A DNA stretch of 64,000 nucleotides from Anodontia alba (GCA_964016985.1 OZ024834.1:83116289-83180288); one strand, 5' to 3'; counted from the first letter of the stretch, positions 1-11,342 are shown. Translations and numbers: made by a program. The notes: generated from the sequence alone by a model not told the origin.

Positions 1-390
1 CTTTGAGAATATAGAACATCAATCTATTCTCATTTCAGACAACTAATTTCGAAATTAAATAAGGAAAAGCCTTATTACAGTCTTGTTGTCTTCCCGTCTC
101 CACGGCAGAGTAAATTACACTGCTGGTCACTCTGTGTTTCGTTGTCAAATGTGTTCACCAACAACGGACTGCCCCGGTAACCTCTCGCAGCGCAGTCTTG
201 ACTGCATAACCAACAAAGTCAGCATTTGGCACATTTATACCAGTATTAAAAATAATAAATGAAGACAGTTACCTTTTCCAATACTAAGTTATCCAAGCTT
301 GTTATGTACAGTTGTACTTTGGTCTGCAAAAGGCAACGTGAAACGTGTTCTACTTATTACGACGTAATAAGATATTTTGCACTTTTATAT
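1..390. other. left flank without a recognisable gene
   Basis: No coding feature is seen. From about 259 the sequence is homologous to about 45860 onward, so this is the left edge of the older duplication unit. The short open frames here have no family resemblance. Confidence 0.6.
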
Positions 391-393
391 TTA

Positions 394-515
394 ACAATCA
401 CAAACCGCAGCCCTTCCCAGACATCAAGAGGAAGAGGAAACCGACAAATCCAAACAAGCACAAATCGACCAAGCACACGAAAAGAACCAAGATCAGCTTT
501 CCCCTCCTCCGCCCC
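394..515 (-). mobile_element. Penelope-like element 3' fragment (copy 1)
   Basis: About 120 bases match the reverse complement of the 3' region of the element at 5361-8924, starting at the cacaaaccgcagccc block. The terminal ggtaagag block is missing, so this copy is damaged at its 3' end, unlike most others in the window. Confidence 0.75.
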
Positions 516-539
516 TCCCTACCCCCCTCTCAAGTAATG

Positions 540-665
540 ATATAAGGTCGTGCCCTTCTAGTTAGAAAATACGCAGATTGCCTATAATAGCAGTTTACAT
601 ACACTTTAACCTACCATGTGTTTACTATAGAGGGAAACGTGTCGTTGACCCTTATAACATGCATG
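540..665. repeat. segment paralogous to 47741-47870
   Basis: The sequence starting tgatataagg and running through the block accatgtgtttac recurs at about 47741-47870 with scattered substitutions. It is one anchor of the segmental duplication. Confidence 0.7.
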
Positions 666-3605
666 CATGGTAAACACTAGAGACCCGAGTGGGCCAGAAA
701 TCGCTCACCTGGATTAGGCTGATCATGATATATTACATTGCCCCATGGTGGCCATCTTGGCTATCAGATCAGATTGTCTTTGGCAATTCAGAATCAGATG
801 TTGTTTGAAGAGTTTCAAGATTGTCACCATGGCCGCCATCTTGGATATTAGAACACTGAATATCCATATCGCCCTGATGCCTCCCATCAAGTTTCGGCTA
901 ACCTTGACTTACTGTTTGGGAGGAGATGTACTTTGAAGAATGTCAAGATGGCGACCATCTTGGACACTGGAACAGAACGATTTTAGCAATTCTGAATTTC
1001 CATAACACCTCAATGCCTCCCATCATGTTTCAGCTCAATCAGACTTACCATTCGTGAGCAGATGTGATTTGAAGATTTTCAAGATGGCTGCCATGGTGGC
1101 CATCTTGGATATCTGAACGAAAGCATTTTAGCAGTTCTAAATCTCCATTCTGCCCCGATACCTTCCACCAACTTTCTGCTCCATCCGACTTACTATTCGG
1201 GAGCAGATAACAACTGAAGACTTCCAAGATGGCCGCCATGGATTCTGATGGTGATGTTGAAAATGTTAAAAGTTACTGACGAACATACGAATGAGGGAGG
1301 ACCCTGGTCAACAGACATGGTATAAGCTGATGGCAACAATAGAAAATTTTCAAGATGGTTGCTATGGCGGCCATCGTGGATAACATAACAAAATGTTTTT
1401 AGGAAATCTGAATCTACATGTCACTCCAATGCCTCCCACCAAGTTTTGGCTCAATCTGATTAACCATTCGGGAGCAGATGAGGTTTGAAGATTTTCAAGA
1501 TGGCCACCTTGGGGCCACCTCAGATATCAGACCAGAACTATTTTAGCAATTCTGAATCTCTTTGTCACTCCGATGCCTCTCATTAAGTTTGGGCTCAATC
1601 CGCATTACAGTATTGGATGAGATGTCTTGGGAGTCGGAATGGAACACATTTAGCAGTTCTGAATCTCCATGTCTCTCCAATGTGTCCCACTAAGTTTCAG
1701 CTTAATTCGACAGCGTTCCAGGTTTCAAGATTTTCAAACTATACTCTGTATGCATCGGTCCTACCGCTAGTTTGCATCGCCTATAACAGCCGGTACGAGT
1801 ACTGCTTTTTATCTAATGGTATTACTTCCTATACAACTATATGAGTATCACTAACAGATTAAAAATTACTATTTCTCCTATTAGGCTACATTCTGCTTCT
1901 TCTTTACAAGTGGTCCCGGTGTTAGTCTTACTCTTTGTTGCTTGTAGTTTATTCTACGAGGCGATTTGTTGTATGTCTTTCCGTGTGTCATTTTGTTCTT
2001 GTGTTTTTCAGTCCTTTTAGTATTGCGATTACCTCGCTTGGGGAAGAGAGAGCTAATCTTAGTGCTTTTCGTACGTTTGTTCGGTTTGTGCTTGTTTGGA
2101 TTTGTCGGTTTCCTCTTCCTCTTAGGGTCTGGGAAGGGCTGCGGTTTGTGATTGTGGCACTCCCTGGACTTTTCTCTTACCTTTTTTGCCACCATCGCGG
2201 CCATCTTGGATATTGGAATGGAACCAATTAGCAATTCTAAATTTCCATGTCACCCAAGAGCCTCCAACCAAGGTTGGGTTTAATCCGACTTACTGTTCAG
2301 GAGCAGACATGATTGGAAGTTTTTCAAGATGGCCAGCATGGGGGCCATTTGGAATTACAGTTTGTGAGGAGATGTTGTTTGAAGATTTCAAAATGACTGA
2401 CATGGCGGCCATCTTGGATATTGGAACGGAATGATTTTAGCAATTCTGGATCTCCATGTGGCCCCAATGCCTCCCACCAAGTTATGGCTCAATCTGACTT
2501 ACGGTTCAGGAGCAGGTGGTTTCAAGATGGCCGTCCAGGCAGCCATCTTGGATACCAAAATGGAACAATTTAAGCAATTCTGAATTTCTATGTCGCTCCA
2601 ATGCTTCCCATCAAGTTTCGGCTCAATCGGACTTAAGGTTTGGGAGATGTCGTTTGAAGAATTTCAAGATGGCCGCCACGGCCATCTTGGATATCGGAAC
2701 GAAACGATTTTAGCAATTCTGAATCTCTGTGCCATTGTGATGCCTCTCATCAAGTTTTGGCTCAATCCGACTCATGGTTTGGCGGCCAGCTTAGACATTG
2801 TGCCATGGTGGTCATCTTGGCTATCAGATCAGATTGTCTTTGGCAATTAAGAATCTGATGTTGTTTAAAGAGTTTCAAGATTGTCACCATGGCAGCCATC
2901 TTGGATATCGGAACGGAACGATTTTAGCAATTCTGATCTCTATCATGCTCCAATGCCTCCCATCAAGTTTAGGCTCAATCTGACTTAAGGTTTGGTAGAT
3001 GTCGTTTGAAGAATTTGAAGATGGGGCGCCGTGGTGGCCATTTTGGATATCGGAACGGAAGGATTTTAGCAATTCTGAATCTCTGTGTCATTGTAATGCT
3101 TCCTATCAAGTTTTGGCTCAATCCGACTTACAGTTTGGGAGGAGATGTCGTTTGAAGAATTTCAAGATGGCCACCATGGCGGCCATCTTGGATATCGGAA
3201 CGGAAGAATTTTAGCAATTCTGAATCTCTATGTCGCCCCGATGCCTCCTATCAAGTTTCTGCTAAATCTGACTTACGGTTCGGGAGGAAATGTCGTATGA
3301 AGAATGCCACGGCCATCTTGGATTTCGGAACGGAACGATTTTACCGATTCTGAATCTCTGTGTCATTGTGATGCCTCCATCAAGTTTTGCTCAATCCGAC
3401 TGATGGTTTGGCGGCCATCTTAGATATTGGAATGGAACGATTTTAGCAATTCTGAATCTCCATGTTGCCACAATGTCTCCCACTGAGTTTCAGCTCAATC
3501 CAACTTATGGTTCTGGAGGAGATATCGAAAATGTGAAAAGCTAAGGACGGACGGACGGACGACGGACGAACGATGGACGACAGGCCATGGCATAAGCTGA
3601 CCTGT
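666..3605. repeat. ATGGC-rich satellite, units of about 140-155 bp
   Basis: About 17 imperfect head-to-tail units each carry an ATGGC/GCCAT palindromic core followed by ttggatatcggaacgg, ttttagcaattctgaat, tgcctcccatcaag and a spacer ending ttgaagaatttcaag. A Penelope fragment interrupts the array at 1909-2187. The left end carries a gagtgggccagaaatcgct head also found at 23450, and the right end a gacggacggacg tail. Short open frames in this block shift between units and are not genes. Confidence 0.85.
1909..2187 (+). mobile_element. Penelope-like element 3' fragment (copy 2), nested in satellite
   Basis: A 5'-truncated copy of the last ~270 bases of the 5361-8924 element, from gtggtcccggtgttag to the shared end ctcttacc plus a T-run. 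It splits one satellite unit, so it is younger than that part of the array. Confidence 0.88.
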
Positions 3606-3882
3606 AGCTTTGCTAATAACCCCGAAAAGTACAGCTTTTATCACACAAAAGCATGTTAAAATCACAATGTTCTTTATCCAAAAGTAAAGGTTGTCAGTAA
3701 GATTTTATTCATTCTTCTAAAATATTCGTACACATGAGAATTAAGCTGGTACACTTTGTCCTACAAAAATACTCTTTCCCAGTGCAAGTAGGAACATTCA
3801 CTAAAATATGATCCACAACAGTGTGATTATACGTGCCACATTTGTAGCATAACGGATGTTATCGCCTCATATCGCATTTGTC
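3606..3882. other. duplicated non-coding segment left of the gap
   Basis: Homologous to about 47880-48106, including tctttatccaaaagtaaa. No gene is seen. The homology continues up to the first N. Confidence 0.75.
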
Positions 3883-4082
3883 NNNNNNNNNNNNNNNNNN
3901 NNNNNNNNNNNNNNNNNNNNNNNNNNNNNNNNNNNNNNNNNNNNNNNNNNNNNNNNNNNNNNNNNNNNNNNNNNNNNNNNNNNNNNNNNNNNNNNNNNNN
4001 NNNNNNNNNNNNNNNNNNNNNNNNNNNNNNNNNNNNNNNNNNNNNNNNNNNNNNNNNNNNNNNNNNNNNNNNNNNNNNNNNN
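3883..4082. other. assembly gap, 200 N
   Basis: Exactly 200 unknown bases, a usual placeholder length. The paralogous interval at about 48107-49150 suggests the real missing sequence could be about 1 kb. Translations across the gap are meaningless. Confidence 0.98.
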
Positions 4083-4099
4083 ATAACCCGCTTTAACGA

Positions 4100-4195
4100 G
4101 CAATAACGAGAAGTTGTTAACGAACGGACGGACGTACGGACAACAGACAGTCCCCCCCCACCCACCCCCCCCCCCCCCCCCCCCCGTGGGATAAG
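4100..4195. repeat. gttaacggacggacg-type repeat tail with poly-C tract
   Basis: The gttaacg-acggacggacgtacgg block matches the right ends of the repeats at 49018-49200 and 53684-53868, so the rest of this repeat probably lies in the gap. A C-rich tract at about 4150-4184 is a likely assembly weak point. Confidence 0.7.
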
Positions 4196-4214
4196 CTCTT
4201 CCTGCAGTCAAGGC

Positions 4215-4545
4215 TAGCAAAATGCCGGTAAATATAAGTATTTCCATGCCGGTGGTATTTACCGGCAAATACTGGGAAATACCGGCAAATACTGATCGAT
4301 TAAATTTACCACCCTGGAATTTATTTAATAGTCTACACTTAACATTCATAGGGGTTCATTTAACTGGTGAGTCGATTTAATATTCATACGTAAGTTTAAC
4401 ACAAGTATTAACTTATTTAATAGCTCATTTAATAAACATAATTTAGAACTTTTTATAGGAGAAAAAAAATAACCTGTTTCATACTTGTCAAACTACTCAT
4501 CAGGTAACTTTTGGCTACTAATCCAGTTAATTTTAATTTATGTAT

Positions 4546-4577
<32 letters not shown>

Positions 4578-5245
4578 TTATTTTTTTTTTCTTTTCATTT
4601 TTTTCTCTTTTTTATTTTCTTTTCCTTTTTTTCAATATATAATGTTTATTTTTTCTTCAATAAAGACAGAATATACACAGCTTATGTATAAACAGGAAAT
4701 CATTTATGACATTTTATTGTTTCAATTCTTGCCCCTTGCTATCCTGTGCTCCCTTGAATAAACTTTTTTCTTGCATTTGATGTTTTAATAGTTTAGATAA
4801 TATGGTCTTTCTAATTAAGTGTCGATGACCAGGCGCACAGGTGAAGTTTTATCTGTATTTTATATCTGTATTTTATGCTATTGAGTTCAAGTTCAAATAA
4901 TAAAGATGAATTTTAAAATTAAAGATATTTTATGTATTTTTGAAATAATTTCAAAATTTTAGCCATTAGTTTATTTTTTGACTGTTTCAACATGCTTGAA
5001 TTCTGAAATATTTTGTTCTTTATGGTGATAACTTTATATAAATATTAACTTAAACCTCTTAAGTAATTTAATTTGATTATATATTATTTTAAGTCAACAT
5101 AGTTAAGATTTGTTTAGTAGTTTAAAGCCAAAATGTTCAATTGACCAGTATTTGTCAGTATTTGCCACTTCAAGAGGATTTTTCCGGACTGGTAAATACC
5201 ACCGGTAAATACCGGGGTGAAATTTACTGCTAAATCGTGCCTATA
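4215..5245. mobile_element. ~1.03-kb non-autonomous element with ~95-bp terminal inverted repeats
   Basis: The left end (about 4215-4316) and the reverse complement of the right end (about 5140-5245) share a ladder of the motif accggcaaatactgg / ggtatttaccggtgg. The interior is AT-rich with T-runs and no usable ORF. A paralogue lies at about 49232-50250. This is the architecture of a MITE-like DNA transposon derivative; I cannot assign a superfamily. Confidence 0.7.
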
Positions 5246-5360
5246 GTAGAGCTCGAAACACCTAATGATCAAGTCTCTCATAAATAAGGTGATCACAATG
5301 CAATGCTAGATAGGATACCTAAGACAAAATAGACTTGCCAGAAAAAAATGCTATATCCAG

Positions 5361-8338
5361 ACTCCTATACTTCTAAAATATAAGAATCCGTATAAAAGGA
5401 ACAGTATGTACCCTAATACTTCTAAGTGCAATGCCAAGAGTTGCACCTGCTGCAATCATTTAATTTGTCGGTCAACTATAATTTCCTCAGTTAATCATAG
5501 ACAATTTTCAGTTTTTAGACTGAAAATCAGAGGATGTTATATATGTTCTCACTTGCAGCGTAGGAGGCTGAGGAATGCAATATGTTGGACAGACCAAACG
5601 GGCCCTTAAAACAAGGTTTAAGGAACATTTGCTTAAAATCAAAAAAGCAAAGAAAATTGATACGTTTCTTTATCAACATTTCCGGAGTACTGGTCATTCA
5701 TGATCATCTAGTAAAGTTTTGGTTCAACCTGTTGAAAAAATTATACACAAGTCCAATTCTACCGAAAGATTAAAAAATATTTTAAGACATGAACATGAAC
5801 TTAAATGGATTAAACGTTTACAAACCCCTTTTCCACTTGGATTTAATGATAATATTTACCATGAAGGAAATATTTCTAAAATGCCGGATTTCGATGCTTT
5901 TTCCTTTTTAGATATTGAAAAACGTAATAAACGATCCCATGGTAAGCGCACAAATGGCAATTTTCAACGAAAACATAAAACTACTTTATCTCTTTTTGAT
6001 TTAAATATTCTCTTAAATTCTGAACGTCATCAAATGCTTTCTAAACTAGCTTCACTGTCTGTTTCTTCATTACGTAAGTTAAATGATGAGGCGAATAGAT
6101 TTTATGATAGAAAACATGATTTGTATGAAGCAGCTCTCCTTACTAGATGTTATACTCAACATGCTCTTCGTCCTTACATTGATTCTGAAATTAACCATAT
6201 TAGACACTTCATCAAAATTCCATTCATTAATAAAAGTATTGAATTCATAGACTTACCTAGCATATTTCGAGATAATAATGTTATATCAGCTATACCTTCA
6301 TATTTCGAAAACACAGAATCTCCTATTATTTGTTATAAATATAACAAACCTATCAGTAATAATATACTTAATTTCAATAAATTAGTTTCTGATCTTGATA
6401 TTGAAACTAGTTCCCCTGATTCTTGAGATTGTAAAGATTCTAAATTTTGTTATCAACCAGCGGGTCATATTGTCACTAGTAACTTGAAGATTATAACTGA
6501 TTCACGAATCCGTTCAGTTATTCCAAAAGGACCTAAATATAGAGTCCCAGCCCACATTGATTTCAATAAATGTCGGGAAACAATTGCCAGTGCTTTAAAT
6601 GATTATTGTACGCGTTGGTGTGAACGAGAGCATGTTGAGTCTAATGCTTTATATAATTGGAAATTAAAAAAATTTAAGATCATTGATGAACGTGTGTTAT
6701 TTTACTCTAATAACCTTGATCTTCTCCCTCCTAAGCCTAAATTATCTTTTCGATATTTGAAACAAGGTATCCAAGAATTTCATAGGAAGTATGTTTTGGC
6801 TCCAGTTGATAAAGCTGCTAATAATGTTGTTGTTGTGTGACGATTTTATTATATCAATACTCTAATACAAGAACTTGGTAATACCAAAACATATGAACGG
6901 ATTTCTACTGACGAGAGATCTATTGTCAATACTCATTCTATCGATATTACTGCTAAGTTTGCAGTGAGTATAAAAGAAAAGCAAGACAGACTTCCTACGT
7001 TATATTGGTTACCGAAACTTCATAAACGACCTTATAAAGCACGTTTCATTGCTAATTTTAGTTCATGTACGACTACTGTTTTGTCCAAACTGCTAACTTC
7101 ATGCCTTACTGCTGTTAAAACACATTGGATTAGATACTATGATACTGTTTACGAAAGGGACGGAATTAACTATTTTTGGTCAATTAAAAATTCTAATGAT
7201 GTTCTCAATAAATTTAAATCTAAAAACTTTCAGGCTTCTAAATTGTTTACATATGATTTTTCTACACTGTATACTACGTTACCTCATCATCTTATAAAAG
7301 ATAAACTTATTGATTTAATTAACCGAACGTTTATTCGGGAGAATACCCAATATTTGGCTTGCAACGAAGAATGTGCTTTTTACACGTCTGATGTATATAA
7401 TAATCACAATTTATGGTCGTGTCAAAAAGTCTGTGATGCCCTTGTTTATCCTTTGGATAATATTTGTATTAGATTTGGAACTAAATTTTATAGGCAAACT
7501 ATTGGTATTCCGATGGGAACTTATTGTGCTCCTCTTGTTGCAGATTTGTTTCTTTTTTGTTATGAGAGAGATTTCATGAAGTCTCTCTCACGTGAAAATC
7601 AGGCTGACATTATTGAGGCTTTCAATTCAACTTCTAGATACCTTGACAATTTATTAAATATTGACAATATTTACTTTGACCAAATGGTGGACCGGATATA
7701 CCCTACAGAACTCAAATTAAATAGAGCAAATTCTTCCGATACCGAGGCACCTTTTTTGGATTTGAATCTATGTATATCTAATGGTACAGTTTCCACCAAA
7801 ATTTATGATAAACGGGACGATTTTGATTTTGATATAGTCAATTTCCCTTTTCTGGATGGCGATGTCCCCCGGCGTACCTCATATGGGGTATACATATCTC
7901 AACTTATTAGATTCGCCAGAGCTTCTTCAAATCTTAATGACTTTAACTACCGTAATAAAGCCCTTACTGCCGAAACTTCTTAGGCAGGGCTATCGTTATT
8001 TTAAACTTCGTAAGGCGTTTTCGAAATTTTATCGCAGACACAGTGCCTTGTTAGAAAAATATAGCGTCAGTCTGAAAACACTCCTGCAACAAGGTATATA
8101 GGAACCAGAATTTTACGGTGACTTAGTGTACAGATTTAGAAAAATTGTAGGTAAATCTAACTTTTCGGAGCAATTCAGAAAACTTATTAACCGTTATAAA
8201 AGAATTAGCTATAGCCTGGATATTATGCGGCAGACTGCATGCCTAGTTGTCAACCCAATCATTGTTGATGGCTATGCTTCACTCTTTAATTGCACGACGG
8301 CGGTTCGGGCCTCAGACTCAATGACGATATCTTCGTAA
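5361..8338 (+). pseudogene. Penelope-like GIY-YIG endonuclease-reverse transcriptase, degenerate ORF with in-frame TGA codons
   Basis: The N-terminus holds KCNAKSCTCC. After a frameshift near 5500-5520 the frame reads VIYVLTC, then GMQYVGQT of the GIY-YIG domain (5542-5592), FPLGFNDNIYHEGNIS (about 5830-5880), the Cys linker (6424-6432), YWLPKLHK (7003-7026), FSTLYTTLP (about 7258-7284) and GIPMGTYCAPLVADLF (about 7504-7551). In-frame TGA codons lie at 5569, 5701, 6424 and 6838, with another at 5521 next to the frameshift; there is no in-frame TAA or TAG before 7981. The RT active site reads YLDN (7639-7650) instead of YLDD, so this copy is catalytically dead. An extra base near 7972 shifts the frame, and a TAG at 8099 replaces the TCG seen in sister copies. 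The C-terminus ends at TAA 8336-8338. Confidence 0.85.
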
Positions 8339-8391
8339 AACTTTAACCAGTGGGTTGGGGCTTGACGATATGTCTTTGGCTTGGCCCGCAG
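8297..8391 (+). other. hairpin over the stop codon of the Penelope ORF, weak SECIS candidate
   Basis: In sister copies (22121-22215, 53049-53144) gggcc pairs with ggccc and agac with gtct, bringing an ATGA and a TTGA face to face below a short helix and a loop with unpaired adenosines. The outer acggc/gccgt stem is intact in the 53-kb copy. The layout resembles a selenocysteine insertion element, but helix II is short and the 3' GA motif is not ideal. Here the outer stem and helix II carry mutations. Confidence 0.3.
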
Positions 8392-8404
8392 TGGTTCAGC
8401 TATT

Positions 8405-8924
8405 GGTTTTTATTTACTCTGGCATACAGTAGAATTAGCCATGAGTACTCGTCTTTGTTTATTATAGTGATTAATTTGATTTTTATGTTTTCGCTTTGAT
8501 GCATTGACTGATTTGGGAGCCTTTATGCGAACCGAATTTTTATGTGTTTCAGTATTAGGAGTAGCATCGGGACCCGGGGTGAAGTTAGCTAGCTGTAAAA
8601 GTGCTTTAAACCCCACGGTGGTTTGCTGTACTGACCGTTCTAAGGCGGTGGTCCCGGTGTTAGTCTTTCTCTTTGTTGCTTTGTGGTTTATTCTACGAGG
8701 CGATTTGTTGTATGTCTTTCCGTGTGTCAGTTTGTTCTTGTGTTTTTCAGTCCTTTTAGTATTGCGATTACCTCGCTTGGGGAAGAGAGAGCTAATGTTA
8801 GTGCTTTTCGTACGTTTGTTCGGTTTGTGCTTGTTTGGATTTGTCGGTTTCCTCTTCCTCTTGGGGTCTGGGAAGGGCTGCGGTTTGTGATTGTGGCACT
8901 CCCCGGACTTTTCTCTTACCTTTT
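8405..8924 (-). other. antisense Lys/Arg-rich reading frame in the Penelope 3' region
   Basis: On the strand opposite to the RT, the 3' region reads as a basic frame containing HNHKPQPFPDPKRKRKPTNP and LFPKRGNRN, continuing as FKALLQLANFTPGPDAT and KRKHKNQINHYNKQRR. It remains largely open in the copies at 1909, 22200, 37488, 46261 and 53160, with a stop in some. It may be a real accessory frame, or a by-product of a low-complexity 3' UTR, because the opposite frame is also open and hydrophobic. No known domain is recognised. Confidence 0.3.
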
Positions 8925-9284
8925 TTTTTATCCGTTGACACCATTAGAATTCACAAAACAAAAGTTAAGAGAAAAGATCAGGGACACAGCAACCATATAA
9001 TTGGTTAACCTATCCTACGTAACGTAGATCTCGAGGTATTTAAATCAGTTCGAACCGACCCACCAAATTTGTTTGAAACGATCCAGGCCGAAGTGACCCA
9101 GGACCGAAACGACTCAGGGCCAAAACTACCCGGTACCTAACCAGACAATATCTGTATTGTGAATACCTCTGTCAGCTCTGACAGGACAGGCTATATCTGT
9201 GATTTATTTGTTGCCCGTAATGATTCATAGATGAGTTAGGAGACCTCCACACAGACCAAACAAATATATGTGTTTACCTCTATA

Positions 9285-9660
9285 GAAGCTGAGGGTGAGG
9301 GTAGGGATCCCGTAAAGCTAGCTTAAGTCCCCCAGTAATTCATTACTCACCGCTCCAAGGCAGTACTTTCATTGTAGTACTTTTTGTTACTTGTTATGGA
9401 GTGTTTTACTTTCGACTGTTTTTTTTTGACAATTATGTAAGTTTAAGATATATTCAGTTAAGTTTTGGTAATAGAGTTGTCACCCTTTTGGGAAAAAATG
9501 TAAACTCTACTTGCTATCTGTTCATTTTATGGCTGCTAAATTGTATTTGTCTGTCTTTCCTTTTGGCGTTGGGGGCTTGATGTGGATCTTGTTGTATCAG
9601 TTCCTGAGTTCACTTATTTACTTAGAAAATACATAGATATTTACATAAATAATACAAATT
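9285..9660 (+). repeat. dispersed repeat R1, inverted relative to 25245-25735
   Basis: The block containing ccaaggcagtactttcattg and ggcgttgggggcttgatgtgg is the reverse complement of sequence at 25245-25735. Related copies are at 50530-50765 (same orientation), 61900-62390 (opposite) and a scrap at 36640. No protein signal. Confidence 0.75.
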
Positions 9661-9856
9661 TATGACTTGATTCAAATCAATATCAGCAAGTAGTTGCGGC
9701 CATGGTACCTAAGCCGTAATCCAAACTCATAAATCCACAAACGAATGACGAATCAGAATGTTCAGACCAACAGACATGGACCCCAGAATAAAGGGTGTAA
9801 TCAGGCGTCCGCGGATAGTAAGCATTACTTGGTAAGCAAGCTTCACTCACCATGCC

Positions 9857-10280
9857 CAGCAACTAATACGCATTTATTAATTGATTCAAGTTATCAGCAG
9901 CAACTAATACACATTTATTAATTGATTCAAGTTATCAGCAGCAACTAATGCGCATTTATTAATTGATTCAAGTTATCAGCAGCAACTAATACGCATTTAT
10001 TAATTGATTCAAGTTATCAGCAGCAACTAATACGCATTTATTAATTGATTCAGTTTATCAGCAGCAACTAATACACATTTATTAATTGATTCAAGTTATC
10101 AGCAGCAACTAATACACATTTATTATTTGATTCATGTCAATAACAGCAGTAACTAATACACATTTATTAATTGATTCAAGTCATTATAAGCAGCAACTAA
10201 TACACATTTATTATTTGATTCATGTCAATAACAGCAGCAACTAATACACATTTATTATTTGATTCAAGTCAATATCAGCT
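9857..10280. repeat. 41-bp minisatellite, about 10 units
   Basis: Units of caactaatacgcatttatta attgattcaagttatcagcag repeat head to tail every 41-42 bases. The paralogous array at 50790-51045 has about six units, so unit number changed after duplication. Confidence 0.92.
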
Positions 10281-11340
10281 ACAAAGCACATGTGCGATTT
10301 GGAAATTTTCACATAGAACAGAACAAAATAGAGTAGATGATGGAACAAAGCCGTTTTCGTTGTTTTAGTAATGTAAGTCTTAAAAGTGATCTTATAATGG
10401 ATAAAAATGTCTGTACAATGGGCAAAAATATTAAAAAAATGATGATGATGATGACCCATTGTAAGGTTCTAAAACAGAAATCGTTACAGAAAGAAAAAAC
10501 AAATCACAAAGTCATGTTTTTTGTGGAAGGTAAATTCTCAACAGCTTGCCATGACAAATTGTGATCACCTTAAACCATAAGAATTCGCTTGTTGAAGAAG
10601 CGTGACTATTTCCAAAAAGAACTTTTTAGAAACAAATGATATATTTTTGGTTGGAAATAATCTCGATAAATGATGTTATGTTTTTAGAATATTGCCTTTT
10701 ATTTTCATCAAATATGTCACTTGACAGAATTTTGTTTACAGTGCCAAAATACGATGTTTCCAAGATTCCAATATGGTCCATATGATAAAGCTACATTTAT
10801 GTCATTAGAAAAACTAAAATGATATCCCAAATATCGCATTACTGATTTCGCAATCATTGTCTGAAAGACTTATCAAAACGACGAAAACTGTATCAGTTGC
10901 TGTCTGCTTTTTACAAGGTCGCCATTTTTTCTGTTTTATGTGGTTTCCGAGTGCTTAAATGTTGCCCCTTTCATGATGAAGGTTTGCCAGTGCCGAAAAC
11001 CAGTACATGCAACGGACTGCGGACGAATTACTATTACGTAAAGCACATACGCGAAAAAAAAGATAATTCATAAGGTCATAATACAGAAAACGGTCTTCTT
11101 ATTTCACCAACTGATATGTGCTCTATGTAAATGTATTAAATGTATGAAATTTATCAATCTTTTTTTTTTACTTCATGCGCAATACCACAAAACAATTAAA
11201 CTGGTGATGCTATGATCAGCTAGAAAGACAGTTGTAAATAAATGCAAGCCAATAAATTGAAAGCCGTTTAAATGACCCGAGACAGAACATCGGGTTGAAG
11301 TTTCTTCAAAGCTATTTATTTAAATTTTTATCCTGATTTT
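10281..11340. other. no gene seen; duplicated AT-rich segment
   Basis: Colinear with about 51046-51840 and 54850-55140. The reading frame open at 51106-51780 in the other copy is broken here by several indels and stops. Confidence 0.6.
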
Positions 11341-11341
11341 T

Positions 11342-11342
<1 letters not shown>

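Larger units (their letters stand above)
5361..8924 (+). mobile_element. Naiad-like Penelope retroelement, near full length
   Basis: A 3.56-kb insertion whose edges are defined by the uninserted paralogue at about 50352-50385, which joins tatatccag directly to cttttatcc. Domain order is cysteine-rich N-terminus, GIY-YIG endonuclease, Cys-rich linker, then reverse transcriptase and a conserved C-terminal tail. This permuted order (endonuclease before RT) is the Naiad type of Penelope-like element, published as widespread in invertebrates. The 3' end is ctcttacc followed by a T-run. The ORF is open to the left boundary with no convincing start, so the element is probably slightly 5'-truncated. 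It inserted after the segmental duplication. Confidence 0.88.

Noticed and set aside
3827..4349. Open frames spanning the gap
   Set aside because: They are produced by translating N.
5719..6426. Treating the frames at 5719, 6484 and 6964 as three separate genes
   Set aside because: They are in one frame separated only by TGA codons and form one Penelope protein.
8504..8890. Hydrophobic plus-strand frame (LVLLFVALWF, LCLFGFVGFLF) repeated in many copies, resembling a membrane protein
   Set aside because: It lies in the Penelope 3' region and is the complement of a Lys/Arg-rich stretch; hydrophobicity follows from codon complementarity.
9857..10280. Regular 41-bp repeats reminiscent of a CRISPR array
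   Set aside because: Units are contiguous with no unique spacers, the host is eukaryotic, and the paralogue shows simple minisatellite expansion.
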